Source: Pocillopora verrucosa | Lineage: Eukaryota > Cnidaria > Anthozoa > Scleractinia > Pocilloporidae | Assembly (NCBI RefSeq): GCF_036669915.1 | Contig: NC_089315.1 | Span: 3,388,953 to 3,452,952, forward strand | Length of the DNA stretch: 64,000 bases | Direction: 5' to 3' | Shown here: piece after piece, positions 1 through 11,289 of the stretch | Layout of the letters: every line of letters starts with the position of its first letter | How positions within the stretch are numbered: position 1 is the first letter of the stretch | Program-made: the position numbers and the translations under genes | The notes under the pieces: generated by a model | Told to the model about the DNA's origin: nothing | What the model saw: the letters and a program-made list of their open reading frames with translations, nothing else | Database searches by the model: none

Positions 1-102
1 TCTAGGAGGGTGCTCTAGCAGTTTGGTGTATTTTAGTATAACTTGGTGCAATTAGTGTAGTTCTGGGAAGTTTGGTCTAACTCGGTGAAGCCTGGAGTAA
101 GG

Positions 103-211
103 GGTAAGTTTCTAAAAGAACTGTGGTGCTGCGTCGGTGGGAGACAATAACAGGATGATTTGGTATTATCAACAGAGTTGATAACGTAAATTAGCTACCA
201 TAAAGAGTTTT

Positions 212-242
<31 letters not shown>

Positions 243-245
243 GAG
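103..245 (+). repeat. dispersed repeat, family P (copy 1)
   Basis: The segment from GTAAGTTTCTAAA through the motif GAGTTGATAACGTAAATTA and on to GAGCGTTAGCCCTTCGT recurs, diverged, at 57722-57880. Its end also recurs inverted at about 7985-8095. Three copies with shared internal motifs show a mobile repeat, probably a non-autonomous DNA element or part of a composite SINE. No coding capacity is visible. Confidence 0.6.
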
Positions 246-944
246 ATCTCTGAGAACAGAGCTCAAAACAATGAAAAATATTCTCACTGCAAGTTTCAGT
301 ACTTGTGAACCTAGTATAGGTTTTCTTTTGACGGCTGTAATGTCTTATGAGTTGTATGAGATTTCATTATTTTATTTCACAGGCAACTGAGGAATAGAAA
401 CAAGAAACAGAAGTAATTGAATGTCATCGAGTTTTCTATGATGGGTTACAATAAGGATTTTCTCGTCAAAACTAAATTTGAGCTGTTTGTTTAAAATATT
501 TTTAAAGAATGGGCTCTGTCAAATTTTATGTCAATGAAAAGAGTTTTACCCAGATCTTGAGCTATGTTAGAATAAGTAGATTTCTCATGGCGGAGAAAAT
601 ATCTAATTAAGATGGAATTCTTTACAATCCTCAAATGTCCAGTAAAAAGCTTTTGTTTGCCTACATGTTTTTTCCTGGTAATATGACAGAATATGCAAAA
701 TACAAAACGTTCAACTGCGATTATCTTCTAGCTTTGGGGTGCTAAAAGAAATGGAAACTCAAGTAATCGCCTCTTCATATTCATAAAAATACATAGTGCC
801 CGAGCTAACCTCATGCCGCCATTGATTCATTTAATATCTGGTTTTTGTAAACTAAGCTCAGCAATAGGCCATTTCAAAGTTGTATACTTAGTTGCTAAGC
901 TTCTGATTTGGAGTGAGGTGGAAAGTAATTGCGTTGTCATTAGT

Positions 945-1124
945 AATTCTCCAAACTGTCTCCCAAATGATTCTCATTGTGTTAGTTTGGAGAATTTGGT
1001 ATCGGATCAATTAGTTATTCCATAATTGATATTTTTCTTTATTCTCATCACTTGTCTGCATGATATTGTATAAATATAGTAAGGAGAAATTCTGTCTTAG
1101 TCACTCAAGGGAATTAAAGGGTTA
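945..1124 (-). repeat. interspersed repeat family R1 (copy 1)
   Basis: Read on the minus strand, this starts with TTAACCCTTTAATTCCC, then has the motif for a gtgac...gacagaatttctcctta block, and ends with a block near AATTCTCCAAACTA. The same order of blocks is found at about 4847-5000 (plus) and 36226-36435 (minus). It is a short non-coding repeat, probably MITE-like. Confidence 0.6.
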
Positions 1125-1602
1125 AGAACCTGTACCTGATGTGCGAACTGGTCTTTGATTGGATGATAATTCGGAGCTTAATAAAATTTTTTAAAATCAT
1201 ATCAAAGAGGTAAATTCAGGAGGATTAAATCTTTATTTAGCTTGTGTAAATGAACAGACTCTCCAAATTTTTGATTCGGTAAAAGGAAACCTCGCAGCAA
1301 GTTTCTCTAACCTCCCAATTCCACCCTGCCCTCAAGAAATTAAAAGTAGCAACATGAGCAATGGCATTGTGATAACAGCACTGCAATGAGATAAATAAAG
1401 AAACAGATTTATTGAATTGGATGGTAGCGTTACCAAGTGCTGTGTGAAAGTCGATGCATGCGAAATATTCATTTACAATGCTGCTGTCAGTTATTTGCCA
1501 TTGAGCGAAATGGGTCATATGGCAATGCTGCACTTAAACTAGAGAAGGTTTTCTCTATTAAAAGCCTTATTTGAGGTTAACTTGAACCTGATGACTATAA
1601 AC

Positions 1603-2156
1603 TCACTCGTTTTCCTTTTGACAGCGGGATCGACGACGATAGCCTCTGCCTTTACAATCTCTGAGGAAAGGGGCAACTTGCAGCGCAACTTCCCCAGGAC
1701 TTCTTAGCCTCGTAATACAGCTGATTGTGTCGTCAAAAGTTAGATTTTGACTACACATTTCGTAGGGAATTACTCTACAGTAAGAAACTCCAGAGCACTG
1801 TCCAAGGGGACTCCCTCGCCACTCTTAGTGCGAAGAAATAAAATGTCATGGCAACAGAAACGAACCAGCTACCCATTCTTACCATAGATTTCTTCATAGA
1901 AAAAGAAGAACAAAACACAAACACAACAAACTAAACACTCAGTAACGGGAGATTTTTGTTCTAATCTTGACCTGAACACTGCAGTTGAGGAACCGTCTTT
2001 GTCAGCCTTCGTCCAAATCTTCGTTTGATGCACGTGGCTCTCCTTCGTAGGGCTGAACCGCACTAGCAACTTCCATTTCTTTTTACTACTTGAGTACGAT
2101 GTATCAAAACTCTCGGCAGAGCTTGCTGAAGGTCGGTGTACATCGCTATCGGACAC
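1603..2156 (-). CDS. candidate cysteine-rich membrane protein, 3' exons only
   Basis: I do not recognise this protein. Two exons, about 1883-2155 and 1603-1823, join in matching phase (both phase 1) through a GTAAGA donor and an acceptor with a pyrimidine tract ending CACTAAG. The first exon encodes a polar Ser/Lys-rich segment and then a short hydrophobic run (residues CLVCCVCVLFFFFY). The second encodes a domain with six cysteines, including SYC and the basic end RGYRRRSRC, and stops at 1603-1605. If the hydrophobic run is real, this is a type II membrane protein with a small extracellular Cys-rich domain. There is no ATG in frame, so an upstream exon must exist; an acceptor-like ATATATAG lies at its start. 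The hydrophobic run coincides with a T-rich tract that could instead be the end of an intron, which is the main doubt. Confidence 0.35.
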
Positions 2157-2532
2157 TATATATAGAATATTTTAAAGCTGACTAATACAAGAGATGCATG
2201 AGCTTTTTAAGTGTCAACAATGTTCTACGTCATCACCCATTCGTCACCAGCCCTCGGGACACTTTTAGGGCAAAGTAAGAGCACTTTAGGGCCCGAAGAA
2301 TAAGTTAAATATTTGCGCAAAAAAACAGTCGTGTTATAGGCACTTGAAGGCAAAGGTAATCTTATTTAATGTTTTCCATTTCAAGTAATTATGCTCCAGG
2401 CAATTTAAAAATGGCTTCTGTCTCAGCCAATTTCAGTGAGAATTTAAAAGAACCTTGGAGTATTTTAAAGGGAATTTAACTTCTAACTTAATATCCAGGA
2501 CCAAAAGAATTTAAACTGCTTATATTCACTTG

Positions 2533-3464
2533 CTATGACTTCATTTGATTTTTTGAACGTTTCCTAGTAACAGGTCCCACGTGATCTTTCATCGAATGGT
2601 AAATAACCTTTACCATTTTATCATATCCCTGCGCCGAGAAATGTACTGGGCCACTCCAAAGATTCTGATCTCGGGGACGATACATGATCTCGCTTGCTAA
2701 GTCGGCTGGAAATATATTCCTCTTGTTACGGGCTCGTTGATTTTGTTACGTGCTTTCTTTAAATTTAGGACAAGTTTCTGATATCTCGCATTCTACTTCT
2801 GGAATAGAGACAGCTACTGACCTCGCCTCAGATGTATGAGATATGTTATGAAGCTTCACCAGTGCGTTAAAAATAGACAGTGCATCGTCAAAATTGAATG
2901 AAGAATTCTCTTTATATTTCTTTAAGTCGTTTGTTCCTCCAAGAATGATCACCCGGTCGTAAGTCATTTTTGAATCTTGAAAAAGTTGTTTCAAACGCAG
3001 TAACATCTGATCTTTCGCTCTTTCGCCTTGTAATCCTGCGGGGAAAACTTTGAAGACTGGTTGTACGATTTCATCCAGCACTCTCCGGTCGCGAGCGTTT
3101 AAGTACTCTTGTAGTTTTGTAGAATAAGGATGATGCGTATAACTCGTGTCCATACTGCCCGCAGTGAGCGAGTCACCAAAACATAAAATACTTATCGCCG
3201 CTATTTCAGGCCTCGTTTCTCTCAGTAAATTTTTTGAAGCATATAAAATGGAAACCGCAATAAAACCTACGGCCAGGATGCAACAATGGGTCCTAAAGTT
3301 TGTTATTATTTGGCGCTTTTTGTTAAACACGACGAGAAAAAGAAAACAAGGTGATGTTTACATCCTCGCTGAAAGTGGCAAAATAATTTCCTCGACTTAA
3401 CCCCGGTTACCATGGATACAAAACAGGTACATGGAGAATCAACCTGCCGCGCTAATGAATGCAT
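2533..3464 (-). pseudogene. SGNH/GDSL-family hydrolase with in-frame stop
   Basis: This encodes an SGNH-type esterase/lipase. The protein shows an N-terminal hydrophobic anchor (around LAVGFIAVSILYA), the catalytic-serine block FGDSLTAGS, the block III motif GGTNDL, and the C-terminal block with the catalytic Asp/His region ending VHFSAQGYDKM. The reading frame is broken by one TAA at 2746-2748, between FKEST and QNQRARNKRN. The same frame then continues, clearly conserved, to a stop at 2533-2535. No ATG begins the main exon; a consistent solution is a first exon at 3411-3464 (starting MHSLARQ) joined across a 95-base intron (GTAACC...AAAAAG) to 2533-3315. Family membership is clear. Whether the gene is dead, polymorphic or misread at one base cannot be told here. 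A 52-base GTCCTA...CCAG intron would remove the stop in frame, but its donor is weak. Confidence 0.7.
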
Positions 3465-4458
3465 TCCACGCAAAATTTTTTTCACCACTCAGCCTACCTG
3501 GTTCAAATTTGGCGACGTTTTCAAAGGATCGACGCTGGAAATTGTTCACTCAAATCAGAATTTCCACGTCCGAACCGGAAAAGGGGCGAAAATAGAACGC
3601 CACCATCGACAACAAAAGAAAAAGCGAAATTCTAGATAAATCAATATAAGCGAGCCAAGGGTACGACTGATGAAAACAATTTAATTCATCTTCTTTCCTT
3701 ATTTGTTTTTTCTGGTCTTGTTCTCGAAAAAAAAACAAAAAAAACTGTGGTTTCTGAGCCTCAACCACCTCGAAAGATCTTGGAGAGAATTAAAACCCAA
3801 CTGGATTAAGTACAGATCCATGATCTGTACTGAGATTAAAAAAAAAATTTTAGGCATAGGTAATGAATATAACATTTCTTGTTGTTTTCTATGGGGTTAC
3901 TAGTTCTTTTCGTATGGAAAAAAAGCTCTTTAAGTCGCGCGAAGAAAGCTAATAGTGGTTGTTACTACAGAAGGTCCGATGGCGTTTCGTTATTGACAAA
4001 ACTAAACTGTCGCTTTTGTCGTTTAAGTTGAAAATTTTCGTTAGTAGAATATTATTGAGTGATAAACTACCATTTCCTCGTGGGTTATATTGACTTAAGA
4101 CTCTCTCGTCCAAATTATTTCTAGATGTTTTTTTTTTAACCTTTTTTGGTGTATTTTTTATTGCATAAAAGCATTCACGCGCGAAAAAATAAAGGAAAAC
4201 GGAAAAAATAGAAATATTAGAGGAAACTTTCAACCCCTCCACTAAGCACCCCCTCTCTTATTTATTACTCGCTTTATTTGGCGTCTCAGTTTACTGACGA
4301 AACTACTGGCATTGCCTAACTTGACAACTGGTGCTTGATCGTATAAGTTTACTTGTCCCAACATAGCACAACATAAGACCAGAACTCAATTCAGTGCTTT
4401 TATTCTTGGAACAACACACTTCTCAACTGCTCTGTGTTTTCCACAGCTCTTGAAAATG
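3465..4458. other. AT-rich spacer
   Basis: Between the SGNH gene and the 3' end of the ML-domain gene I see only AT-rich sequence with homopolymer runs. There is no exon with splice signals and no recognised repeat. Confidence 0.4.
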
Positions 4459-7400
4459 TTAAGATTTTATCTTAATTCCCATGTCCTGGCCGATACATGC
4501 AATCTTGACATAATTGTTTGGCAGGTGAATATCTGTTGCATCCACCTGAGTGTTCACTTCGGTATTCGATAATCCGGCCTAAAAGGCAAAGATAGAATTA
4601 AGAAATAAGAAGCCTCTAAAATTTGCCTCGCCCCTAACGTGCGGCCTCGTAGCTCAGTTGGGTCAGTTGGTAATAGTCGACCGACCAGTATCTGAATGGC
4701 ACAGTTTTCGAATCCCGTCGAAGCCTGAATTTTTCAAGCTTCTTTTCGGCAGTAGCTTAAATTTCGGCTCACTTGCGAGGATTACAATGATAAATAAATT
4801 TGAAATGCATGCGACAGTGATCTTCGCAATAATGAACACTGCTTAACCCTTTGACTCCCATGAGTGACCAAGACAGAATTTCTCCTTACAATATCATTAC
4901 AATATCAAGGAGACATGGGATGAGAATAAAGAAAAATATCAATTAGACTATTAGTCGATCCAAAGCCAAATTCTCCAAGCTAACATCATAAGATTGAATT
5001 AAGTAGTTGTTATTAATTTGCAGTTCCCATATATGATATTCATACTTTGACAGTCATTCAAACCACTATTACATTTGATGATAATTTAGTTGAATACCCC
5101 CTCTGCTATATTATGCAAACTGAAAGTCACGTACTAGCTAGAGAACCCTAAGGATTTGAATCGTCTCCTCTCAATGAAAAAGTTGGCTAAACCTGTTTGA
5201 ATCTTCATATGGCGCGCACTAGAAATGAAGTAGGAATTATCACGGGTTTGAGGTTTTTCAAAAAAAGACACTTGCCTAGAAATGATCAAAGTGAAGGAAA
5301 CCCATTTCATACCAATTTGAAATCACGTGGGTAATTGTTTGACCACACCTGGCAAATGACGTTTCATAAATTGGAAATAAATAGGCTTGTTTTTAAGTCT
5401 ATAAGAATGAGTGACACATTTCTACTCCTTACAAATTTTCTGCAAAGTAATTACTCACTACGACAGATGACGGAAGTTGCAAAGGTCCCTTCATGTTGGC
5501 CATGATGAAAAATTTAATGTCACCAGTTTTAAAGATGCAGGCATGGTTTTCAACCTTTGCGTTTGGATCTGGGGATGAAAAAAGAGAGTGATGACTGCTG
5601 GCATCACGCGTGGACTAAACAACCAAGGAAATTACTAATAAGGCTAATGAAAAGAAGCTAGCAAGTATCTAAATATGCCAGCAAGTGAACAAGCGAACAA
5701 GCAAGCGAGAGGAAAAATCAATTCAAACAATAGAGTGCTTTTCGATTGAGTATCGTGAAAGCAAAACAAAAATTAACCACAACAGCCAATCAGAGGATAG
5801 GAATCGCCTTTTAAGAGCAGTTGAAAACTCAAAGTAAAAACAACAAAATTCTAAAGCGGGGGAAAGAGTGGCGCGAGTTATTTGGACCAATTGTAGAGCG
5901 AAGTAAAGTAAAATCAATGCAGTCTCTGATTACTTTCGAATCTTAGTTAAAAATTGCCCTACCAAGCAATCATGCAAACAAGCATTTAAACAAGTGGGCA
6001 AATAAGTATCAAAAACAAGCTAAAAAACAAGCGAGCATGCCAACAAATTAGCCAGAGAATATAAAAACAAGTAAACAAGCTAGCAAAAGTATCAAACAAA
6101 AATGTAAGCAAAGAGTAAAGCAAAAACGCAAGAATACATCTCGCTTGAAAATTGTTCAGTACCTCCAAGAAGCTCTTTTACTTCTTTGCAGTCAACTGTC
6201 TGATAACTTCAAGAAAAGAAATCGAGAAATTTGAGAAGGACTCGAGTCTAATTTAATTAAGTAACAACATCGCCTAGTCATTTTCAGGAAAGGAAACAAA
6301 GTGGAGGTATTCCCGTTAAATAATTTCATAGGCGGATAGTTTTGCTGGAGGCCGCCTAAGAAAATTCTATTTTTAACCTTCATCTTGTAAGCGGCCAGGA
6401 GCAAATTTACTGGAACTCTCTTTTTTTATCTACGTCTCGAAGGTGTTCGTTTACAGGAATTTCAAAAGCTTTGACCCGTCTCGGAATCAAGAAACGTTCA
6501 TTTTTTGCTAAAGAAAATTGGGATTTTAGAAAGTTTAAACTGAGGATACTCTTGGAATTCAACTGTCCGATAACTTCAAGAGAATAAATCAACTTTAAGA
6601 AGGACTCGTGTTATTTATTTAGAGTAACGACATCGCCTGGTCATTAACCAAGTGGAGGTATTAAATAATGTTAAATAATTTCATAGGCGGATAGTTTTGC
6701 TGGCGACCGCCTGAGAACATTCCATTTTTAACGTTCTATGTAAATTCTTTTGTCACACAATAACATCTTGCAAGCGGCAAGGAGCAAATTCACTGGAACT
6801 TTTTCTATCTATATCTGGACGGTGTTCGTTTACAAGAATTTCAACAGCATTCACCAATCTCAGGATAAAGAAACGTTTATTTTCCCCGAAAGAAAATTGG
6901 GAATTTTAGAAAGTTTAAAGTGAGGATGGTCTTGGGATAAGAGCTGTCCCAAAAAAACACCATACTTTCAGTAGCACAGCGTCACAAGAACAACATATTT
7001 GATGCAATTCTAGCCTCCTGTCTCCCGTAATTATGAAAAGCAGGAATTGTAGCTGTAGGTAAGCACCTAAACGTTGGTGCATTTTATTACTTACAGTTCC
7101 GAAAATAAATCGTAAAAGGAAATAAATTAAATTGAATGTACGATACACAAAAATTTTTAACATCGGAGGTCCCATCAAGAGAAGCAAGAGAAACGAAGCA
7201 CTCTGCTGGTTTAAGGTGTATCTTTCATCACAAGCAAAGAAGTGGGAGGGAAGGGGGTGCACTTTATAAGAAGAGTTTGTATGATAATTTTCTTCATCAA
7301 TGTAAAGGCATAAATCTATTTTATTGTTTTAAATAAACTGACAACGAAAATTTTCTACGAATCGAGGGTGAAAGGATAAAGCGAGTGACAAAAATTAAAA

Positions 7401-8381
7401 TAACAGTTTGGAAACTTTCTCGCTAACTGTTTTACAACATGTTGCAGTTCAGTTAGGTGTCCAAGAGACTTACCATGATTTCGCACCGTCTGGATTTTTG
7501 CAAAGTGGGATGTCTAAAGCGTAAGGAATAAAACCCATGATTTTCCCAGAAATCGCTGCCTTGTACACGATAGAAAACCGGCCTGGATGTTGCCCAGAGA
7601 TGTGAAAATCGCCTTTCAGACAAATCGGGGTCTTCACACTGGATAATTTTACTTCAAATATTTGTCCAGGAGCACTGCCACAATCACTGACAGTGAAGCT
7701 GTTGAGCTTAATCTTTGGAAGAGGGGCTTGAAAAATAAAATTATATATTATTCGTAATAAATAATATTTAAAATAATAACAATGGGATGTGACAGTGGAC
7801 ATTTCACGATTCTAAGAGGTGGCTCTTCTTGTATACTGTTTTCAGGCCGAATTGAAATTGGAATGGTAGTGTTTGTGGAGGGAGGAAAACGGAAGACCCA
7901 GGAATCGAACCCGGGCCACAACGGTTGGGGGCGTGCGCTTTCACCACTGCACCATCCCTCTGTAGGGAGTGCTGCAACTTTTTAACAAGGTTTGACGAAG
8001 GGCTAACGCTCGAAATGTCAGCTTTGAAAATCTTAACGGTGGCCAATTTATGCTATTAACTCTGTTGATATTACCAAATTACCTTGCGTATCACACCCTT
8101 ACAGTTTTAAATTTTAGGACCAAATGACTCGTTAGTTAGAAAAAAGTCAATTCTTAGGCATGCTTCCTTTAGTTATGAGGGTCTGCATTAAGATACGGAA
8201 GGGACAGAGGCTTCAATAATCTTTTTTTTGGATTTAAATTTGCTTATTTTTAAGTAGGGGCGTGTTAGAAATTTTGCAGTGATCTTACTTAAGTGTACTT
8301 ACTATGTTTACAAAAGTTGTTGTCTGTTCCCATTGTCAATTGGACGAATAGGATTGCAGTGATTAAGAGCAACACCTTCAT
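4459..8381 (-). CDS. secreted ML-domain protein, GM2-activator-like, five exons
   Basis: Five exons join in perfect phase: 8303-8381, 7474-7726, 6163-6206, 5459-5568 and 4459-4578 (606 bases, 201 aa). The protein begins with a signal peptide (MKVLLLITAILFVQLTMG). It continues as an ML (MD-2-related lipid-recognition) fold: SDCGSAPGQIFEV, then PICLKGDFHISG, then PLCKNPDG, and a last strand VKIACIGQDMGIKIKS. It has eight cysteines, the number expected for four disulfides as in GM2 activator. ML proteins bind single lipids in a beta-sandwich cavity, so the likely role is lipid presentation or transfer in lysosomes or outside the cell; the ligand cannot be read from sequence. The 44-base third exon is small, and its acceptor lies in one unit of an intronic tandem duplication at 6194-6950. 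The gene is not assigned to a named orthologue; an NPC2-type member is the alternative. Confidence 0.85.
4634..4800 (+). mobile_element. tRNA-derived SINE, copy 1
   Basis: A tRNA-like head (GTAGCTCAGTTGG resembling an A box; TTCGAATCCC resembling a B box) is followed by GCCTGAATTTTTCAAGCTTC and a short tail region. A second diverged copy lies at 57215-57375 with the same preceding sequence AAATTTGCCTCGC. The copy is in the 3' flank/last intron region of the ML-domain gene and is non-coding. Confidence 0.65.
4847..5000 (+). repeat. interspersed repeat family R1 (copy 2)
   Basis: Begins TTAACCCTTTGACTCCC, followed by a gacagaatttctccttac block and later AATTCTCCAAGCTAAC. It matches the copies at about 945-1124 and 36226-36435. 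It lies inside the last intron of the ML-domain gene. Confidence 0.6.
5720..5950 (+). repeat. interspersed repeat family R3 (copy 1)
   Basis: Contains GTGGCGCGAGTTATTTGGACC followed by a gagcgaagtaaagtaaaa block and a cactgatt-like end. Related copies are at 42255-42560 and 61740-61860 (shared core TTCTGGACCAATCATAGAGC or variants). It is intronic and non-coding. Confidence 0.5.
5970..6130 (+). repeat. degenerate AAGC/AACAAG-type simple repeat
   Basis: A-rich sequence with irregular repeats of acaagc, caagcaag and aaacaagc; a smaller patch lies at 5680-5715. It is low-complexity DNA in an intron of the ML-domain gene. Confidence 0.5.
6194..6950. repeat. two-unit intronic tandem duplication
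   Basis: Two units of about 365-390 bases lie head to tail (about 6194-6556 and 6557-6950). Both begin AACTGTCTGATAACTTCAAG or a variant, and both contain TTTCATAGGCGGATAGTTTTGC and GAAAATTGGGATTTTAGAAAG or variants in the same order. The first unit carries the real acceptor of the 44-base exon of the ML-domain gene. The second carries a near copy of that acceptor, a potential decoy splice site upstream in the same intron. Confidence 0.85.
7805..8095 (-). mobile_element. tRNA-derived SINE / composite repeat
   Basis: On the minus strand, around 7890-7965, lies a tRNA-like sequence with GGTGCAGTGGTGAAAGCGCA (A-box region) and GGGTTCGATTCCTGG (B box). It is not a clean cloverleaf. The upstream part (about 7985-8095) matches the end of repeat family P. 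The element sits in the first intron of the ML-domain gene. I read it as a SINE-type insert, not a working tRNA gene. Confidence 0.6.
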
Positions 8382-9878
8382 GATTTGCTAACAAAGAGAA
8401 GGAATATTCATCAGTCCAAACTTTCCACCCCGACTCTGCGCACTGAACTTCCACACCGAAATTAATTGGGGTTCGAGCCGTGAAGGCTAAGATGAAAAAT
8501 AGAAACCTATAGAGGGGCATGGGTGTTTAAAAGGGAGTTATCGAATTAATGAATGAGTTGCTGAACATGGAACAAATGAGGAAAAAAGAAACTCACATGT
8601 AGAAACGAAATTATACGAAAAGGATAGAGCTCATTTTACACTAAACTGGAAAGGAGCAATGAAAAGGCTATGGGAACTTTTATTCACTCATGTTGGTCCA
8701 AAAACAGATTATGATACGTTGATTGTCGAGTTTTGTTTTACACGTCGTAGGGTCAGTTGCTTCAAATGGTAAAATTTGCTTTTGAGCTCAAGGGTTATCC
8801 TCTACCTGAAAACGATGGTCAATAGGGCCGGTCATATCAATATTGTAGATTCAAAAATGAACGAACATACTCTTAAAACAGATTGGCTGTTCACTTTAGG
8901 TCAGAGTTGTCAGTTCTTGGCAATTTAGCAAAGGTATTAGCACTCGCTGATCGAAAACCTACGTTACGTTTTCTAAAATATAGTCCAATTTTAGACTCAC
9001 CTGGTTCAAGAAATATCCTCACAAGATTGTAACGATTAAAGAATGATTTAGTGGAAAGAAAACAGGATGTTATCAGCTGTAAAGATTACAAAGGACTCCG
9101 TGGGTCTTAGAGCTATCAAACAGTTTAAAGGTTTTTTTTCTTTCAAATTAAATTTAATTGAAAATATCGCTGCAGCGAAATGAAAACAACTCGAATATGC
9201 ACAGATTAATTGGTAACTCCATCGTTTCATCATGTTTAATTAACGGAACGAAAAAGAAAGGAAGAACAATAAGTACAAGAAAGTTGAAACAAAGGAAAAA
9301 AACTAACAATAATGAAAAAGCTAAAAAAAATTTCGTTGTCAGCAGTCTTTGAGTTGGTCACCTATATTACCAGCATTTTTGTGAAATAACGGTTAGATAC
9401 AATTATTATTCATAGTCCAAGTATCTTTTACTTACAGGTGAATTGGAATGTCTGAGAAAAAAGCGAAAACGAGATTTGATCACAAATTGGCAGACTCTTC
9501 ATTTATCGAGAAGCTTTCATTTCCATATAATGGAAAAGAATTTCATTGTATCATCACAATCCAGTTGATCGCTGCAACGATGCACCTTCTACATGTAATT
9601 TATTTAATATAATGAAACAACTCTAACCCCGCTTTTGGAGAAAATGGATTTTCTTTTGACTTTAAGGGGATCTTTCCAGGAATCCAATTTGCTGTAATAT
9701 AGCTTCGAAAAGCTTTTGTGTGTTTTGAAAATATTATATTCTCAATGTCATGGCGGCGATCGCAGTGTTATTTATCTACATACCCACATGCAAAGGTAAA
9801 TGAAATTTAAATGTTGAGAGGCTAACTGCTAAATCATATTTGCCTCCCAGAAGTTTTATCACACACACATACATACAT

Positions 9879-9879
9879 T

Positions 9880-9904
<25 letters not shown>
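9879..9904. repeat. (TA)n microsatellite
   Basis: A run of alternating TA about 26 bases long, preceded by an ACATACATACAT tract. Confidence 0.9.
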
Positions 9905-9910
<6 letters not shown>

Positions 9911-10844
9911 GTATAAACAGCACTCCTCGTTTACGATAGCTCTCAGAGCATATGCAACTGCCATTTACCCTTCCACTCTCAATGTCTCATTACCGATTCT
10001 CTTCGAAAGAAACAACCTCTGCCTCACAACATAAGCGAAAGAAAATTTAAAAGTTCTCATAAATCTATGATATAAAAGGAGACTTTTAGAACACAAAGAT
10101 TACTCAAGTATTGACAAGTACAGGCATCCTGTAGAGTTACCATACTGTTTTGAGCTTTGCCCAAAACGTGAAACCCCCCTGAAACACGTTGACTAAATGC
10201 TTTCACGGTGTGGTTGTTTGTTACTCAGATGAGACAATTTTGCAACGTCACACATACGCAGACGTTTGACCCCTGTGTTCCGTAGAGTAAGGTCCATTTA
10301 ATCAATACTTTGGCCTGCGCGTTTCGAGTTGATAGAATACTGTCGCAAGGGCGGATAGAGCAGATTCTCGAGGCTGCAGTTAGGTTGTCGACATCAAGAA
10401 TATTTACTAAAATAATCGGTGTGCAAATCCATGATAACAGATTTAAAGGCGTGATGCTGACATGAGCTCGTTATTTTTCGTTCTTATTGCTTGCAGGTGT
10501 CAGAGCTGGCCTAGAGATTAAGGTTGAAGGGGGAGAGGCCCTCAAAAAACTCAATACACTGCGTAAAGTCCTTCCTTTTTTATTTGATAAAATCAAAATA
10601 ACACAAAAAATACATTCTTTTCCTAATAGTTTGCAAACTGTTACCGCTGCACAACATTAAAAATTACTATTTAACATTTTTGTTTTTGGACTGAACACTG
10701 TCGCCTTAGTTACCTGAATGTCACCCAATTACATGGTCTTGGTTTTTTATGGTTGTCTGTCTAACCTTTAGGAACTTTTATGGTTTTGGAAATGGAATAA
10801 ACCGTTTATAGATAACACAAACTGTTGTCTTATTTATTTAACCC

Positions 10845-11036
10845 TCGACACCCCAACATCACTGCACATTCTTAATTCATAATGTCCTCCGTGCATCCCC
10901 TGTGGTGCTGACTAGGAGAATTTGTTTATTAACCAAGAGCTCTTTAAGTTATACATCATTTTCTTTATTCTCCTGATTCAGGAGTGGTACTGTGAGAGAA
11001 ATTAGATGCCGGTCATTCTTTGGGTTTAAAGGGTTA
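10845..11036 (-). repeat. interspersed repeat family R2 (copy)
   Basis: Ends with a block resembling gagaaattagatgcc...aaagggttaaa and includes TTTCTTTATTCTCCTGATTC. The same order of blocks occurs near 27100-27272, 29129-29240, 33364-33577 and 35648-35838. The family resembles R1 in ending near TTAACCC/GGGTTAA and is probably a related non-autonomous element. Confidence 0.5.
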
Positions 11037-11289
11037 AATCTTTGTAAACTTGTCATCTTAAAAGTTAATTTCCCTCTTATCTCGGTTACTGCTGTACCTC
11101 ACTTTTTTTACATAACTTATGCTCCTGCCTAAAGAAGAAAGTTGAACCCTCCAACTTAGTGGACGTTGAAAATGGTACTTTTGAGTCGAATCGGAATAAG
11201 GAAGATCGAACATTTGAGTCGAAGGTCTACATGTAGCAATTAAGGAATGAAAATCGGATATCGAAAGTTCGCAGTCAGCGGACAAGTGA

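Larger units (their letters stand above)
1..1602. other. non-coding stretch with repeat fragments
   Basis: I see no supportable coding exon here. The stretch holds part of a dispersed palindromic repeat (about 103-245) and one copy of a very common interspersed repeat (about 945-1124). The rest is AT-rich sequence in which I recognise nothing. Confidence 0.5.

Noticed and set aside
2746-2748. A selenocysteine or reassigned stop in the SGNH gene
   Set aside because: The codon is TAA, not TGA, and all other genes in the window end at normal stops with no sign of a variant code.
7890-7965. A functional tRNA gene on the minus strand
   Set aside because: A and B boxes are visible but acceptor and anticodon stems do not pair cleanly, and the sequence continues into a repeat; a SINE head is more likely.
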